Below are positions 8,678 through 18,411 of a DNA stretch of 64,000 nt, piece after piece; the first letter of the stretch is position 1, and every line of letters begins with the position of its first letter. Source of the stretch: JAJCYL01 sp963664285 (GTDB taxonomy: Bacteria; Bacteroidota; Bacteroidia; Cytophagales; Cyclobacteriaceae); the NCBI GenBank assembly GCA_963664285.2, contig CAXXNX010000040.1, positions 1-64,000 of the forward strand, given 5' to 3'. Below the pieces are notes generated by a model that was not told where the DNA came from, did not search any database, and saw nothing but the letters and a program-made list of their open reading frames with translations. A program made the position numbers and the translations under genes.

Positions 8678-10005
8678 CCTAATATCCTTTCTAATAAGCC
8701 TTTTTCCCGAACATCAACCTGCATTTCCGGAAACTTATTGTTGAAATCTACCTGAATATCACTTTCATACCTACTAAAAAACTCCGGATCGAAATTGGCT
8801 TCCTCAAGATGCTCTATCACATAATCAACCTTACGTTTTTCAGTTAACCAAAGGTCACAGATCTCATGCCTGACGCGCATACCCATTATATTGAAACCTT
8901 TAACAAATCTTTCTTTCTCATCAAATACAACCCTGAAACTGATTTTTCCATTCGGATGTTCCCAGTAAAATGTTTCTTCTCCTTCTCTTAATTGCGGCCA
9001 AACATGACCATATGTCTGATATTCTATATCAAAAAACTTCGCTGAGTTGAACCAGTTACCTGGTTTATATACCGTCTTTTCTTTACAAATGGTGTGAGCC
9101 ACGGTTTCACCCATCATTCTTCCCGTGTACCAAACTTGCTCAATAGGCCTCCTATTGGGCAATGGCGTCCTAAATTGGGCGCAGTCTCCAATAGCGTAAA
9201 CATCTGGAATATTGGTTTCGAGGAACTCATCTACCATAATGCCTCGTTCGACATCAATCTTAGATTCCTTCAAAAAATTAACATTTGGACTTACACCAAC
9301 TGTTAAGCCGACTAGTTGACATTCGATCTCATCTCCCTTATTGGTTACTACCGCCCTTGCTCTGCCGTTTTCGTCAGCTAATATCTCCTTCAATTCAGTT
9401 GCAAGACGTAAATCCACGTGATGCTCTTTAATGTGTCGGTTGATCATTTTGGCTTCTTCTACCGGAAAAATGATATCCCAAAAATTGTCTTCCCGTACCA
9501 GGAAAGTCACCGGTATCTTTCTGGAGTGCAGCATCTCGGTCATTTCAATACCTATCAGACCACCACCAACAATTACAGCCCTCAAGATTCCTTTCGAATC
9601 TTTCTCCATTAACTCCAGGTCCTGATAGCTGTACAATCCCTGAACTCCCCCTAAATCCTGCCCCGGCCAACCAAATTTATTCGACTGAGACCCAACTCCA
9701 ACAATAAGCGCATCGTAATCTATAGTTCCGCCGTCATTATATATCAACTTCTTATTATCAGTATCTATTTCCTTTACGAATTTCCTGACGAGGCTTATTC
9801 TATTCTTTTCCCAAAACCAGTCCTCATAGGGTTTTATATTTTCATATTTCATGTGTCCCATATAAACGTACATAATGGCGGTCCGGGAGAAAAAGTGATC
9901 CGTTTCTGCTGATATCACTGTAATCTCATAATCGCTCATCTTTCTGATATGCCTGGCTGCAGTGATCCCGGAAATGCCATTCCCTATGATGACAACTTTT
10001 TTCAT
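8674..10005 (-). CDS. NAD(P)H/FAD-dependent oxidoreductase, partner of the polyferredoxin
   Basis: About 443 residues of the pyridine nucleotide-disulphide oxidoreductase class (rubredoxin/nitrite reductase-like). It has an N-terminal FAD-binding VVIIGNGISGITAARHI, a second Rossmann motif for NAD(P)H, VIVGGGLIGIEMTEML, and the FAD-binding end motif PDVYAIGDCA. No redox-active CxxC is seen near the first Rossmann fold, so it is not a classical disulphide reductase. It is the first gene of a two-gene operon with the polyferredoxin. I infer that it feeds electrons from NAD(P)H into the membrane iron-sulphur protein. An ATG nine bases upstream (10012-10014) is also possible. Confidence 0.85.
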   Translation of the reverse strand: MKKVVIIGNGISGITAARHIRKMSDYEITVISAETDHFFSRTAIMYVYMGHMKYENIKPYEDWFWEKNRISLVRKFVKEIDTDNKKLIYNDGGTIDYDALIVGVGSQSNKFGWPGQDLGGVQGLYSYQDLELMEKDSKGILRAVIVGGGLIGIEMTEMLHSRKIPVTFLVREDNFWDIIFPVEEAKMINRHIKEHHVDLRLATELKEILADENGRARAVVTNKGDEIECQLVGLTVGVSPNVNFLKESKIDVERGIMVDEFLETNIPDVYAIGDCAQFRTPLPNRRPIEQVWYTGRMMGETVAHTICKEKTVYKPGNWFNSAKFFDIEYQTYGHVWPQLREGEETFYWEHPNGKISFRVVFDEKERFVKGFNIMGMRVRHEICDLWLTEKRKVDYVIEHLEEANFDPEFFSRYESDIQVDFNNKFPEMQVDVREKGLLERILG

Positions 10006-10031
10006 ACGCCGCATTAGGCTTTAATCAAATT

Positions 10032-10438
10032 GTAAGTTCAAGTAATAAGTGCAATTTTCCTTTGTAGCACTTGCTTTGCGTTTAGGTAATTAAATTTTCT
10101 AACAGGGCGTTCATTGATTTTGTTTTCAACAACTTTGATTTGCTCCTCTGTAACAAATCTAATATCTGTTTTCTTAGGATAAAACCTTCTGATTACCCCA
10201 ATCCTATTTTCAACTGTCCCTTTATCCTGACTAGTATAGGGACGAGTGAAATAGGCATCCACATCAAGGGATTGAGCAATCAACTCATGTTTAGAAAATG
10301 CCATATCATTATCAAAAGTGAGTGTTTCCAGTTTGTGTTTATCCTGAGAGAGTTCCTCCACAATAGCTTCGGCCATTTGATCGGCATTTTTACTGTGCAT
10401 CTTTCTGATTCTGGTAAAAAGACTTGCTCGGTCTGTCA
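10032..10438 (-). mobile_element. IS30-family element remnant (transposase C-terminus and one end)
   Basis: This stretch matches the last ~400 bases of the complete IS30 element at 46661-47767. It covers the transposase from TDRASLFTRI to the C-terminal QRKIALIT, plus the terminal repeat (GTAAGTTCAAGTAATAAGTG on the plus strand). The inner end breaks off at about 10438 inside the sequence of another gene, with no copy of the 5' half, so a deletion has removed the rest. It keeps the arginine in ARPY-type position (FTRPYTSQDKG) that the complete copy has lost (FTCPY). It lies 26 bases upstream of the FAD oxidoreductase start. Confidence 0.85.
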
Positions 10439-10935
10439 ATTTCCTGATCAAATTTCTTGAGTCTATTATTTTGCAGTTCATCTACATCATAGAACCTAAT
10501 TACAGACTTTTGATTTCCTTCCAAAGGAACCGCCAAAACAGAACTGATTAATCCAATACCTCCCGGGTGCCAAAACGTAGTATCTAATTGATGGCGAACC
10601 ACCGCCCGATCTTTTGACGACCGCCTGCGGCTGTCCATATTGGAACCCACCGAACCCACAACAGCATCGGAAGAACCCAACTCCAACCTAAATAAGTCCG
10701 AACCTGAAGTTTCATATCTAGGGGGGAACCCTCCACTGATGAAAAAACTGGAGCCATTTCGGACCAGGCCCTGGAAATGATTACTTCGACCAAAACGGTT
10801 AAATATTGAAGCAACGAACCTGCGTTTGGGAAACAAAGTAGCCCCTCCATCTCTAAATCCGATTTTATTTCCTTTAGCTTCAAGACTTTTAAATTGTGTT
10901 TTAACGTCCTTGAGTGGTATAGGCTGTGAGTTCAT
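10439..10935 (-). pseudogene. Truncated gene of unknown function, 3' end lost to the IS30 remnant
   Basis: From ATG 10933-10935 about 165 native residues can be read (MNSQPIPLKDVKTQFKS onward), with segments such as FGRSNHFQGLVRNG, FFISGG, and WHPGGIGLISSVLAVPLEG. The frame then passes directly into IS30 sequence (DRPSKSFYQNQKDAQ), so the C-terminus is missing. Glycine and aromatic-rich strand-like segments suggest a beta-structured, possibly enzyme-like domain, but I cannot name the family. The deletion that joined it to the IS30 fragment removed its end. It is read away from the oxidase pseudogene nearby. Confidence 0.5.
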
Positions 10936-11015
10936 TCCAGTAGAATCTTTATCTAGGATTTTCTATATAACTGTCTATTAATGCTTAACTTATTAAATTC
11001 AACTCACATCCAAAA

Positions 11016-11130
11016 ATGAAAGATATTTTGCGCAATATTTCCCTATTCTTCAAAGATCTTTTCACCCCTGATGATATCGATAAAGAGCTAATTAAGAAGC
11101 TTGATCATGACCCGAGTAAAATCCCTGATG
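11016..11130 (+). pseudogene. 5' fragment of an unknown gene ending at an ISNCY remnant
   Basis: From the ATG at 11016 the native part reads MKDILRNISLFFKDLF, then about 20 more residues to the PSKIPDD region, before running into sequence shared with the ISNCY element (from 11131). The rest of its frame (to 11240) is IS-derived. It may be the 5' end of the lactone-oxidase-like gene that resumes at about 11304, or a separate small gene. The sequence does not decide between these. Confidence 0.35.
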
Positions 11131-11265
11131 ACGATTTTTTCGGTTGGTTTATCAGGATTGACCATGAGGAAATCCTTCCAGCCCCAACTTACCCTGAGAT
11201 GCACACCCATCGAGCAAGTAGAGGCTCCGGTGAAAACTAAAAGCCACTTAGCTGCCCTGGCAGCC
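11131..11265 (+). mobile_element. ISNCY-family remnant (element end plus transposase N-terminus)
   Basis: Bases 11131-11159 repeat, inverted, the 29 bases at 17665-17693 that border the larger ISNCY copy. They are followed by the first ~30 codons of the same transposase (MRKSFQPQLTLRCTPIEQV, then KTKSHLAALAA), ending abruptly at 11265. Compared with the larger copy about 36 bases of leader between the end and the ATG are missing. It is therefore an internally deleted stub. The shared 29 bases probably mark the element terminus. Confidence 0.7.
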
Positions 11266-11303
11266 TTTAAAGGTCAAAGCATTATGACACGTTATCCACG
11301 CTC

Positions 11304-11402
11304 AGCCCTGATGGCATGACCTATTATCTTGAGATGTTGGAAAAAACAAAGCAGAAAATCAATCAGAAGGCGATCCGGAAAGCAGTGGGAAAATCAGCTT
11401 AA
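11304..11402 (+). pseudogene. N-terminal piece of the lactone-oxidase-like gene
   Basis: One frame reads DTLSTLSPDGMTYYLEMLEK and on to KAIRKAVGKSA, and in the other frame the last bases give WENQL (11386-11400). Joined across IS1380 copy B at its TTAA this continues as KNQVVEPLQYFKPRSLEEV. WENQ-like sequence directly before an EPLQYFKP segment is what is expected at the start of the FAD domain of ALO/GULO-type oxidases. A one-base indel near 11385 would be needed to join the two frames. The piece shows that copy B interrupts the gene rather than lying in front of it. Confidence 0.55.
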
Positions 11403-13023
11403 CCCGCATTATTCATAGGCCACCAATTTTGGGATTAATAATGGGTTGCTAACTATTTTTGATTGGAGTGTATGTATTAATTTGAAGATCAACCAGGTTT
11501 CTGGATTTCAAAGGACATTAGAGCGTTTTTTTGTTAGAATTTTTCAATTTTCAGTCAAAGCTCTATTGTGTTCTTATGGAAGAACATTTTTTTGATTAAA
11601 CCAAACTGTTTAACTGATCGGTCAGTTCACCGTAAGCAAATCGCCCAGCAGGTATTGATATCTAAAGGCTCTTGAGAATTGTATTGTCAATGATCTTTTC
11701 CTTTCTTTCAGGCACGCCCCAACCTTCATCAGGTAAAGCCGGATATTGTCCACTTGCCATCGTTTAGCAAAGTGGTGTTTTGTTTTGGCAATTAATAATT
11801 TAATCTGCCGGAACATTTCATAACAGAGGGTAGCGATGATTAAACGCATGAAATTGGCCCAGTAGCGATGACAGGAAAGCCGGTCGGAATAAGTCATGTT
11901 TTTGAGTTCCTTTATTCGATTTTCACTGGCATCACCTCGCTTGACATAAAAATCAAAGTAAATCTGTTGAGCGGTCATCGCTTCAAAGTTGCTCACAAAG
12001 TAACGGACATTCATTCCTTTTCCGGTAGACTCCACTTTGGCGTACAGCTTTTCAGAACGATCCCAGCTTTTGGCCTGGTAAGTAAACGGGCCAACAAACT
12101 CTTGATGTTTGATGATTTTTGAAGCATATTCCTTTTTTACTTCAATGATAGTCTGTTTGGTAAAAGTCTTTAAAACTTCATTACTACTAATACCTAAACA
12201 AAATTGAAGGTCAAACTGCTTAGCTATCCGATAAAAAGATGCTCCTGAAAAGCCACTATCCGCTCGAATAAGGATCTTTACTGAGGGCAGTTTTTTTCTG
12301 ATTTTAATGACAATCCTTTTCAATAAGGCCACAAACCATTTGTTGGAGTGACAATTGCCCGGACGTAGTACTGGTAAAATGACCTGACCGGTGTTCCCGT
12401 CCTTAAAGAACAACTCATGGTACATAGTCTGTCCATAATAGCCATTATACAAACTGAGTTGTTGGGATCCATGAGTAGGGTCATCGGTACCATCTACATC
12501 AATGATGATTTGACCAGTCTTCTCTTTCAACTCCTCTACATAACGGTCTACAAACCATTGACTCATCTGGTAGATCAGACTCCGATCGGCCTTGTTTTCA
12601 AATCGACTTAAAGTAGGCTGGGAACATAATCCGCTATCTAGTACTTTACGGATCACCGGATCCTCTCGGAGTTTTTGTTCGTCATTGCAATCCTGATAGC
12701 CCTGCATCATTAAAAACACCCGTTGGCGAAGCATTTCTTCATAAGTGTATTCGATAAAAAAGGGGTTTCGATAGTCAGGAATCAGTGCGGCGAAGCTTTT
12801 TAATAGACCAGTCTTTCTCTCTACTTTTTCACTTAACAATATCGCTCCGTCTGAGCTAATCGCTGATGCTGAAAAATCAAATTTAAAAGCTTATTTTCCT
12901 CGATAAAATACGGTATCTTTTTCCTTATATTCAGGCATAAATTAATTGCTTATTTTGTTGTCTAACTATCTCAATATAAGCAATTTATGCCTGTTTTTTA
13001 TTGTCTACTATGAATTTTTCGGG
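11403..13023 (-). mobile_element. IS1380-family insertion sequence, copy B (transposase dead)
   Basis: Exactly 1621 bp, flanked by TTAA at 11399-11402 and 13024-13027, with the same ends as the copy at 4392. It is inserted near the 5' end of the lactone-oxidase-like gene: removing the element and one TTAA joins WENQL to KNQVVEPLQYF in frame. Its transposase has a nonsense codon near the start. Direct orientation with the copies at 4392 and 14534 means that recombination could delete the 7 kb with the polyferredoxin operon or the 3 kb between B and C. Confidence 0.9.
11622..12938 (-). pseudogene. IS1380 transposase with a nonsense codon at position 16
   Basis: The gene is full length (438 codons, ATG at 12936-12938) but codon 16, CAA (Gln) in the other copies, is TAA here (12891-12893). 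The only long frame left begins with TTG-coded Leu35 and would lack the N-terminal segment. All catalytic motifs downstream are unchanged. This single C-to-T type change marks it as a recently silenced copy. Trans-complementation by the intact copies at 4611 and 14753 could still move it. Confidence 0.9.
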
Positions 13024-13027
13024 TTAA

Positions 13028-14345
13028 GAATCAAGTGGTGGAACCCTTACAATACTTTAAACCGCGAAGCCTTGAAGAGGTGAATAATATCTTATCGTCA
13101 GCTCTTCAAAATGGGCTAAAAGTCAGGGCTGCAGGCTCAGGTCATTCCTATTCAGATGTCGCCACCACACGAGACTTTTTCATTGACACTCATGATCTGA
13201 ATCAGTACGCTAATGATAAGAAACCGATTGCAGGTCAGTTGAATAATGTAGATCTAAAAACTCAGTGGCAAAAAGAAACCATGATGGCCAATTGGCAATC
13301 GATGAAAGACATACCGGAGGTTGATTTTGATACCAGTTTAGAGGAAATATTAAAAGTGAGATCAATTGGGGAAAACAATACTTTGTTATTTGAAACCGAA
13401 GCGGGCATTACTATAAAAGACCTAAATAAAGAACTCACCGATAATGATCTAGGGTTGCCTAACATGGGAGGCTATGACGGTCAAACTATCATTGGAGCAA
13501 TTTCCACCTCCACCCACGGGTCAGGGATTTCCCTTGGCCCTTTCCCAGATATGGTGCGTTCGGTGGTTCTGGCAACTACCGGAAAATGGAATGGTCCTAT
13601 TATTTCAGGAACAAATAGTTCTGATGGGGTCAATTATTACCGTATAGAACCTTTGCATGGAATTACCGATCCGGATTAATACAAGGAGAATCAATCAAAC
13701 TACCGTCATAATGATAAGGACATTCAATTGATACAGGACGACGATTGCTTCAATGCTGTTATCGTCAGTTTGGGAGCTATGGGTGTTATATACTCTTTGG
13801 TGATTGAAGTGATGCAACTCTATTACCTCACCGAAACCAGGCAACTGAATACTTTAAATAAAACCTTCAGTCAACTGAAACCTGATCCCACAGATCCTAA
13901 CCATATTCCTGAAATTCTTAGGCGCTACAGGAATTATGAAGTACTCGTTCATCCATATCCAATGGACGGGAAAAAGGTGATCGAGATGGATCTCTCTGCT
14001 AACCCGTCAACTTATTACAAAGATTTTATGACGTTGGAAACGAAAAGGAATATCACACACCCGCCGGAAAGAGATGATGATCGAGATGAAGGAGATAAAA
14101 AAAGGAATCCAATTACTAAGGTGTTAGGAAAATTTGACATTTCGTTTGAAGTGCTGGCAACACTAATGAATACCATACCTAAGATCACTCCTAAAATCGT
14201 AACAACTGCAATGACAGGGCTGGAGGATCAGAACTACGTCAAAAAATCCTTCCGCATCTACAATCTTGGTCTTGATGGCGATGCGGGCTTTGCAAACGAA
14301 ATCGGATTTCCACTATTTAGTGTCTCTAAGAAAACAGCGAGTTTT
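13028..14345 (+). pseudogene. Lactone-oxidase-like FAD enzyme (ALO/GULO type), middle part, with an in-frame stop
   Basis: The FAD-binding PCMH domain is clear: EPLQYFKPRSLEEVNNIL, the flavin-binding VRAAGSGHSYSDVA, and GLPNMGGYDGQTIIGAISTST followed by HGSG. It continues through FNAVIVSLGAMGVIYSLVIEV to about NEIGFPLF, where the gene is broken by the ISNCY element. An in-frame TAA at 13677-13679 separates DPD from YKENQSN, so the gene is dead even apart from the insertions. Members of the family oxidise sugar lactones or alditols with O2. The C-terminal part follows at 17960-18409. Copy B interrupts the N-terminus. Confidence 0.8.
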
Positions 14346-14533
14346 AGGTCGTATTAAAATATTGCTTAAAATGGAACAATGAAAAAATCACTCACCTTGC
14401 TGACTAATAAAGGGTGACTTTGCTTTTATTCATTGTTTTTGATGGTTTTTGATAAAAATAGCCGGGTTTTAGCCTGGCCAGGACGCACTTCTGCCAGTGC
14501 CTAATCCTTATTAAACAGCTAAAAGGTGATTAA

Positions 14534-16154
14534 CCCGCATTATTCATAGGCCACCAATTTTGGGATTAATAATGGGTTGCTAACTATTTTTGATTGGAGT
14601 GTATGTATTAATTTGAAGATCAACCAGGTTTCTGGATTTCAAAGGACATTAGAGCGTTTTTTTGTTAGAATTTTTCAATTTTCAGTCAAAGCTCTATTGT
14701 GTTCTTATGGAAGAACATTTTTTTGATTAAACCAAACTGTTTAACTGATCGGTCAGTTCACCGTAAGCAAATCGCCCAGCAGGTATTGATATCTAAAGGC
14801 TCTTGAGAATTGTATTGTCAATGATCTTTTCCTTTCTTTCAGGCACGCCCCAACCTTCATCAGGTAAAGCCGGATATTGTCCACTTGCCATCGTTTAGCA
14901 AAGTGGTGTTTTGTTTTGGCAATTAATAATTTAATCTGCCGGAACATTTCATAACAGAGGGTAGCGATGATTAAACGCATGAAATTGGCCCAGTAGCGAT
15001 GACAGGAAAGCCGGTCGGAATAAGTCATGTTTTTGAGTTCCTTTATTCGATTTTCACTGGCATCACCTCGCTTGACATAAAAATCAAAGTAAATCTGTTG
15101 AGCGGTCATTGCTTCAAAGTTGCTCACAAAGTAACGGACATTCATTCCTTTTCCGGTAGACTCCACTTTGGCGTACAGCTTTTCAGAACGATCCCAGCTT
15201 TTGGCCTGGTAAGTAAACGGGCCAACAAACTCTTGATGTTTGATGATTTTTGAAGCATATTCCTTTTTTACTTCAATGATAGTCTGTTTGGTAAAAGTCT
15301 TTAAAACTTCATTACTACTAATACCTAAACAAAATTGAAGGTCAAACTGCTTAGCTATCCGATAAAAAGATGCTCCTGAAAAGCCACTATCCGCTCGAAT
15401 AAGGATCTTTACTGAGGGCAGTTTTTTTCTGATTTTAATGACAATCCTTTTCAATAAGGCCACAAACCATTTGTTGGAGTGACAATTGCCCGGACGTAGT
15501 ACTGGTAAAATGACCTGACCGGTGTTCCCGTCCTTAAAGAACAACTCATGGTACATAGTCTGTCCATAATAGCCATTATACAAACTGAGTTGTTGGGATC
15601 CATGAGTAGGGTCATCGGTACCATCTACATCAATGATGATTTGACCAGTCTTCTCTTTCAACTCCTCTACATAACGGTCTACAAACCATTGACTCATCTG
15701 GTAGATCAGACTCCGATCGGCCTTGTTTTCAAATCGACTTAAAGTAGGCTGGGAACATAATCCGCTATCTAGTACTTTACGGATCACCGGATCCTCTCGG
15801 AGTTTTTGTTCGTCATTGCAATCCTGATAGCCCTGCATCATTAAAAACACCCGTTGGCGAAGCATTTCTTCATAAGTGTATTCGATAAAAAAGGGGTTTC
15901 GATAGTCAGGAATCAGTGCGGCGAAGCTTTTTAATAGACCAGTCTTTCTCTCTACTTTTTCACTTAACAATATCGCTCCGTCTGAGCTAATCGCTGATGC
16001 TGAAAAATCAAATTTAAAAGCTTGTTTTCCTCGATAAAATACGGTATCTTTTTCCTTATATTCAGGCATAAATTAATTGCTTATTTTGTTGTCTAACTAT
16101 CTCAATATAAGCAATTTATGCCTGTTTTTTATTGTCTACTATGAATTTTTCGGG
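14534..16154 (-). mobile_element. IS1380-family insertion sequence, copy C (complete)
   Basis: 1621 bp between TTAA at 14530-14533 and 16155-16158. It is inserted exactly at the stop codon of the ISNCY transposase: the pre-insertion sequence GCAGCTTAATC contains the TAA stop within TTAA, and the duplicated TTAA rebuilds the stop on the transposase side. The transposase of this copy is intact. Same orientation as the copies at 4392 and 11403. Confidence 0.92.
14753..16069 (-). CDS. IS1380-family transposase (copy C, intact)
   Basis: 438 residues with all motifs present (D147/D149 in DVDGTDDPTHG, D227 in RADSGF, E339 in ENRIKE). It has Ala26 like most copies. Together with the copy at 4611 it is the only one here with a complete and apparently functional frame. 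The two differ by very few bases, which indicates recent duplication. The ATG lies about 85 bases from the element end, and no strong ribosome binding site is seen, as is common in Bacteroidota. Confidence 0.95.
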   Translation of the reverse strand: MPEYKEKDTVFYRGKQAFKFDFSASAISSDGAILLSEKVERKTGLLKSFAALIPDYRNPFFIEYTYEEMLRQRVFLMMQGYQDCNDEQKLREDPVIRKVLDSGLCSQPTLSRFENKADRSLIYQMSQWFVDRYVEELKEKTGQIIIDVDGTDDPTHGSQQLSLYNGYYGQTMYHELFFKDGNTGQVILPVLRPGNCHSNKWFVALLKRIVIKIRKKLPSVKILIRADSGFSGASFYRIAKQFDLQFCLGISSNEVLKTFTKQTIIEVKKEYASKIIKHQEFVGPFTYQAKSWDRSEKLYAKVESTGKGMNVRYFVSNFEAMTAQQIYFDFYVKRGDASENRIKELKNMTYSDRLSCHRYWANFMRLIIATLCYEMFRQIKLLIAKTKHHFAKRWQVDNIRLYLMKVGACLKERKRSLTIQFSRAFRYQYLLGDLLTVN

Positions 16155-17626
16155 TTAAGCTGCTTGTTTCTGGCAATTGGCTTGCTGCTGGGCGGCCAGA
16201 CGGTCAGCCTGGAGTTTACGCCCGATCTTGTGAAGGTTGTAGGCAGTAATGGCCAACCCGATGTAGCTATTGAAAGTTTTGCGGGTACGGTTCGGGCATC
16301 GGTCCAATCCCCGGTGTTCCAGCTCATTAATGTTGGATTCGATAGCAGAATGCTTGTTTTTCAACCTTTTGAAGGCTGGCGCTGATTCGATGGCTTTTTC
16401 TTCTTTGTTTAACCTACCCTTTTTAGGCATGATCACTTCTGGGATGAAGGTTTGCAGAGTTGCTTTATCCTCTTTATCGGAAAACCCCTTGTCGGTGCTC
16501 AGGCTTTGGATGGGGTATTTCTCAGCGATACGCCGGGCAATTGATAGGGTAAGTTGGTTGTCGGTTTGTTTTTCAGCTATTTGCCAATCTATGAGTAAAT
16601 GGTATTGATCCGAAGTGATGGCCAGATTCTTACCGATCTCCACATTGGGGTGCAGTTTGCCTTTTTTGATCATTTCGGCATAAGGTTGAAAGATGGAAAA
16701 GACTTTTTCGGCATGGGGAATGGTCTCTGCTCTGATCAACCGCCTGTCGAGCAACTCGATGTGCTTTTCCAACATCTCAAGATAATAGGTCAATGCCATC
16801 AGGGCTGCGAACTCCTCGATAGAGTTTCCCTGATGTTTTTCCAACATTTGGCCCACTTTCTTGCTCAAAGCACGGGCTTTAGTCAGATAGGAAGTGGCAG
16901 CCTGCTCTACCCGCTCCTCTTTGTTTTTTCCTCCTGAGCCGGTGGTCCTGCCCACGCTGCGCATCAGCCTTTTGAGGGATCTGCGCCAATCCCCGGACTT
17001 ACGCCAGCCAGTAAAATACCTTTTTGAGACCAATAAATCAGCTACATCTATACACTTTCTGGCACTGTCCCATAGCAGGTTGTAGTCGGTAGGAAAGTGG
17101 GTGTCGGTTTCTACCACGAAACTATCGGTCTTGCAACACAAGGCAACTTCCTCCCCTCCGGTTTTTCCTTTTTTTTAAACACCTGGTGACCTGCTGCTAC
17201 GATTACATCATTGATGCCGATGAGCAGTTCATCGTCCAGCAAGGTCACATTGTCATAAATGTTCTGGTACTTATACTGTTTGCCCACAGAGTAGTCGGTA
17301 GGTAGCACCCCCATAATGCCCCGTACCAACGTGTCGTAATTGGAGATATGGTGTAACTCATCGTAAGAGATGTTCATGCACAGGCGCACCTGGGCCAATA
17401 CGAAGACCTCCCACAGACTCATACCCTCACGGCCCGTCTTTTTCTTTCCCTCAATGAGTTTGGAAGAAAGTAATTCAAAAATACGCTGGTTCCATTCAGG
17501 TTGGACATAGATATATTGAAGGGCGGCTGCCAGGGCAGCTAAGTGGCTTTTAGTTTTCACCGGAGCCTCTACTTGCTCGATGGGTGTGCATCCCAGGGTA
17601 AGTTGGGGCTGGAAGGATTTCCTCAT
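16155..17626 (-). pseudogene. ISNCY-family transposase, frameshifted
   Basis: About 490 codons in two frames. The first (17111-17626) begins MRKSFQPQLTLGCTPIEQVE, contains REGMSLWEVFVLAQVRLCMN and ends after AAGHQVFKKKEKPEG. The second (16155-17141) takes up with CCKTDSFVVETDTHFPTDYN and runs to the end. This order matches ISNCY transposases, which usually have one frame through KKKE...DSFVVETD. A single G missing from the GGGG at about 17152-17158 (minus-strand GAGGGGAGG) would explain the break. An A AAA AAG heptamer (17168-17174), a known -1 slippage motif in other IS families, lies just upstream and could alternatively join the frames. Copy C of IS1380 sits on its stop codon. Confidence 0.7.
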
Positions 17627-17959
17627 GGTTTGTATTTATATCGGTTATATGCAATATAATGATTAATCCTGATAAACCAACCGAAAAAATCGTTTCTTTT
17701 CTACACTGAATGAACAAAAAAAGGACAGGGATTTTACTCCCCGACAGACCAAAAAGCCTGCGAATCTCAAAGTGAATTCTTTGGGGGTTTTGAATGGAAA
17801 ACTTTCAAATGGCCAATTAACAGGCTACAACGCAACTGTTCTTGATAATATTTGTGAATTTGATAATTCTACTGAATCAGATTCGAGAATAATTCAGCGC
17901 TGATTTGATGGAAAAAATACGAATATGATGGATAATCAGCATATTAGCCTGTTTTCATA

Positions 17960-18409
17960 CAGACACTAGTTAATGAAAACGGAAAATTTACCACTTCCTA
18001 TCTTGAAACGGCAATCAATACCATTCACGCTACTGCTCAAAAGGCAAGAATCCAAGGGTTACAATACCAGACATCACCATTTTCGATCAGATTTGTAGAT
18101 AGCTCCCCGGCCTACTTGTCTATGATGAATCGGGGAATTACAGCAATGATAGAGTTAGACATGGTAACCGGCAGTGAAGGGGGTGTTGAAACTATAACCC
18201 GTCTTCAGGAGGCCTTATATAGTAAAAGCGGGATTCCCCATTGGGGATTGGAGTTTGATAACCTTAGTGGTAATCACAATCTTCTCCAAAAAATGTATCC
18301 AAATTTGGAAAAGTGGATTAAGGTTTATCAGCAATTAAACAGTAAAGGAACATTTAACAACAAAACCACTTCAAGACTTGGTTTTTCCAAGCTGAATTTT
18401 AAAACCTGA
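17960..18409 (+). pseudogene. Lactone-oxidase-like gene, C-terminal part
   Basis: From QTLVNENGKFTTSYLETAIN the sequence reads as the C-terminal substrate-side domain of an ALO/GULO-type oxidase: SPFSIRFVDSSPAYLSMMNR, then a strand region IELDMVTG, and the family-like PHWGLEFDNL followed by YPNLEKWIKVYQQLN near the end. An internal ATG at 18116 is not a real start. Its N-terminal portions lie at 11304-11402 and 13028-14345. It ends 2 bases before the convergent antiporter gene, which supports 18409 as the natural stop. Confidence 0.75.
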
Positions 18410-18411
18410 AG

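Larger units (their letters stand above)
14346..17693 (-). mobile_element. ISNCY-family element inside the oxidase gene, itself split by IS1380 copy C
   Basis: The right end is placed at about 17693, where the 29 bases shared with the stub at 11131 stop. The left end is not resolved and lies somewhere in 14316-14530. Without copy C the element is about 1.7 kb. The oxidase reading frame disappears at about 14316-14345 and returns by 17960. Bases 17694-17959 match neither the oxidase nor the transposase that I can recognise. The left flank 14358-14530 holds no gene. The order of events is oxidase, then ISNCY, then IS1380. Confidence 0.65.

Noticed and set aside
11316..11402. The frame MTYYLEMLEKTKQK and onward taken as an ISNCY fragment because TYYLEMLEK also occurs in the transposase
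   Set aside because: The resemblance covers nine residues only, and the sequence joins naturally to the oxidase N-terminus across copy B, so it is more likely oxidase.
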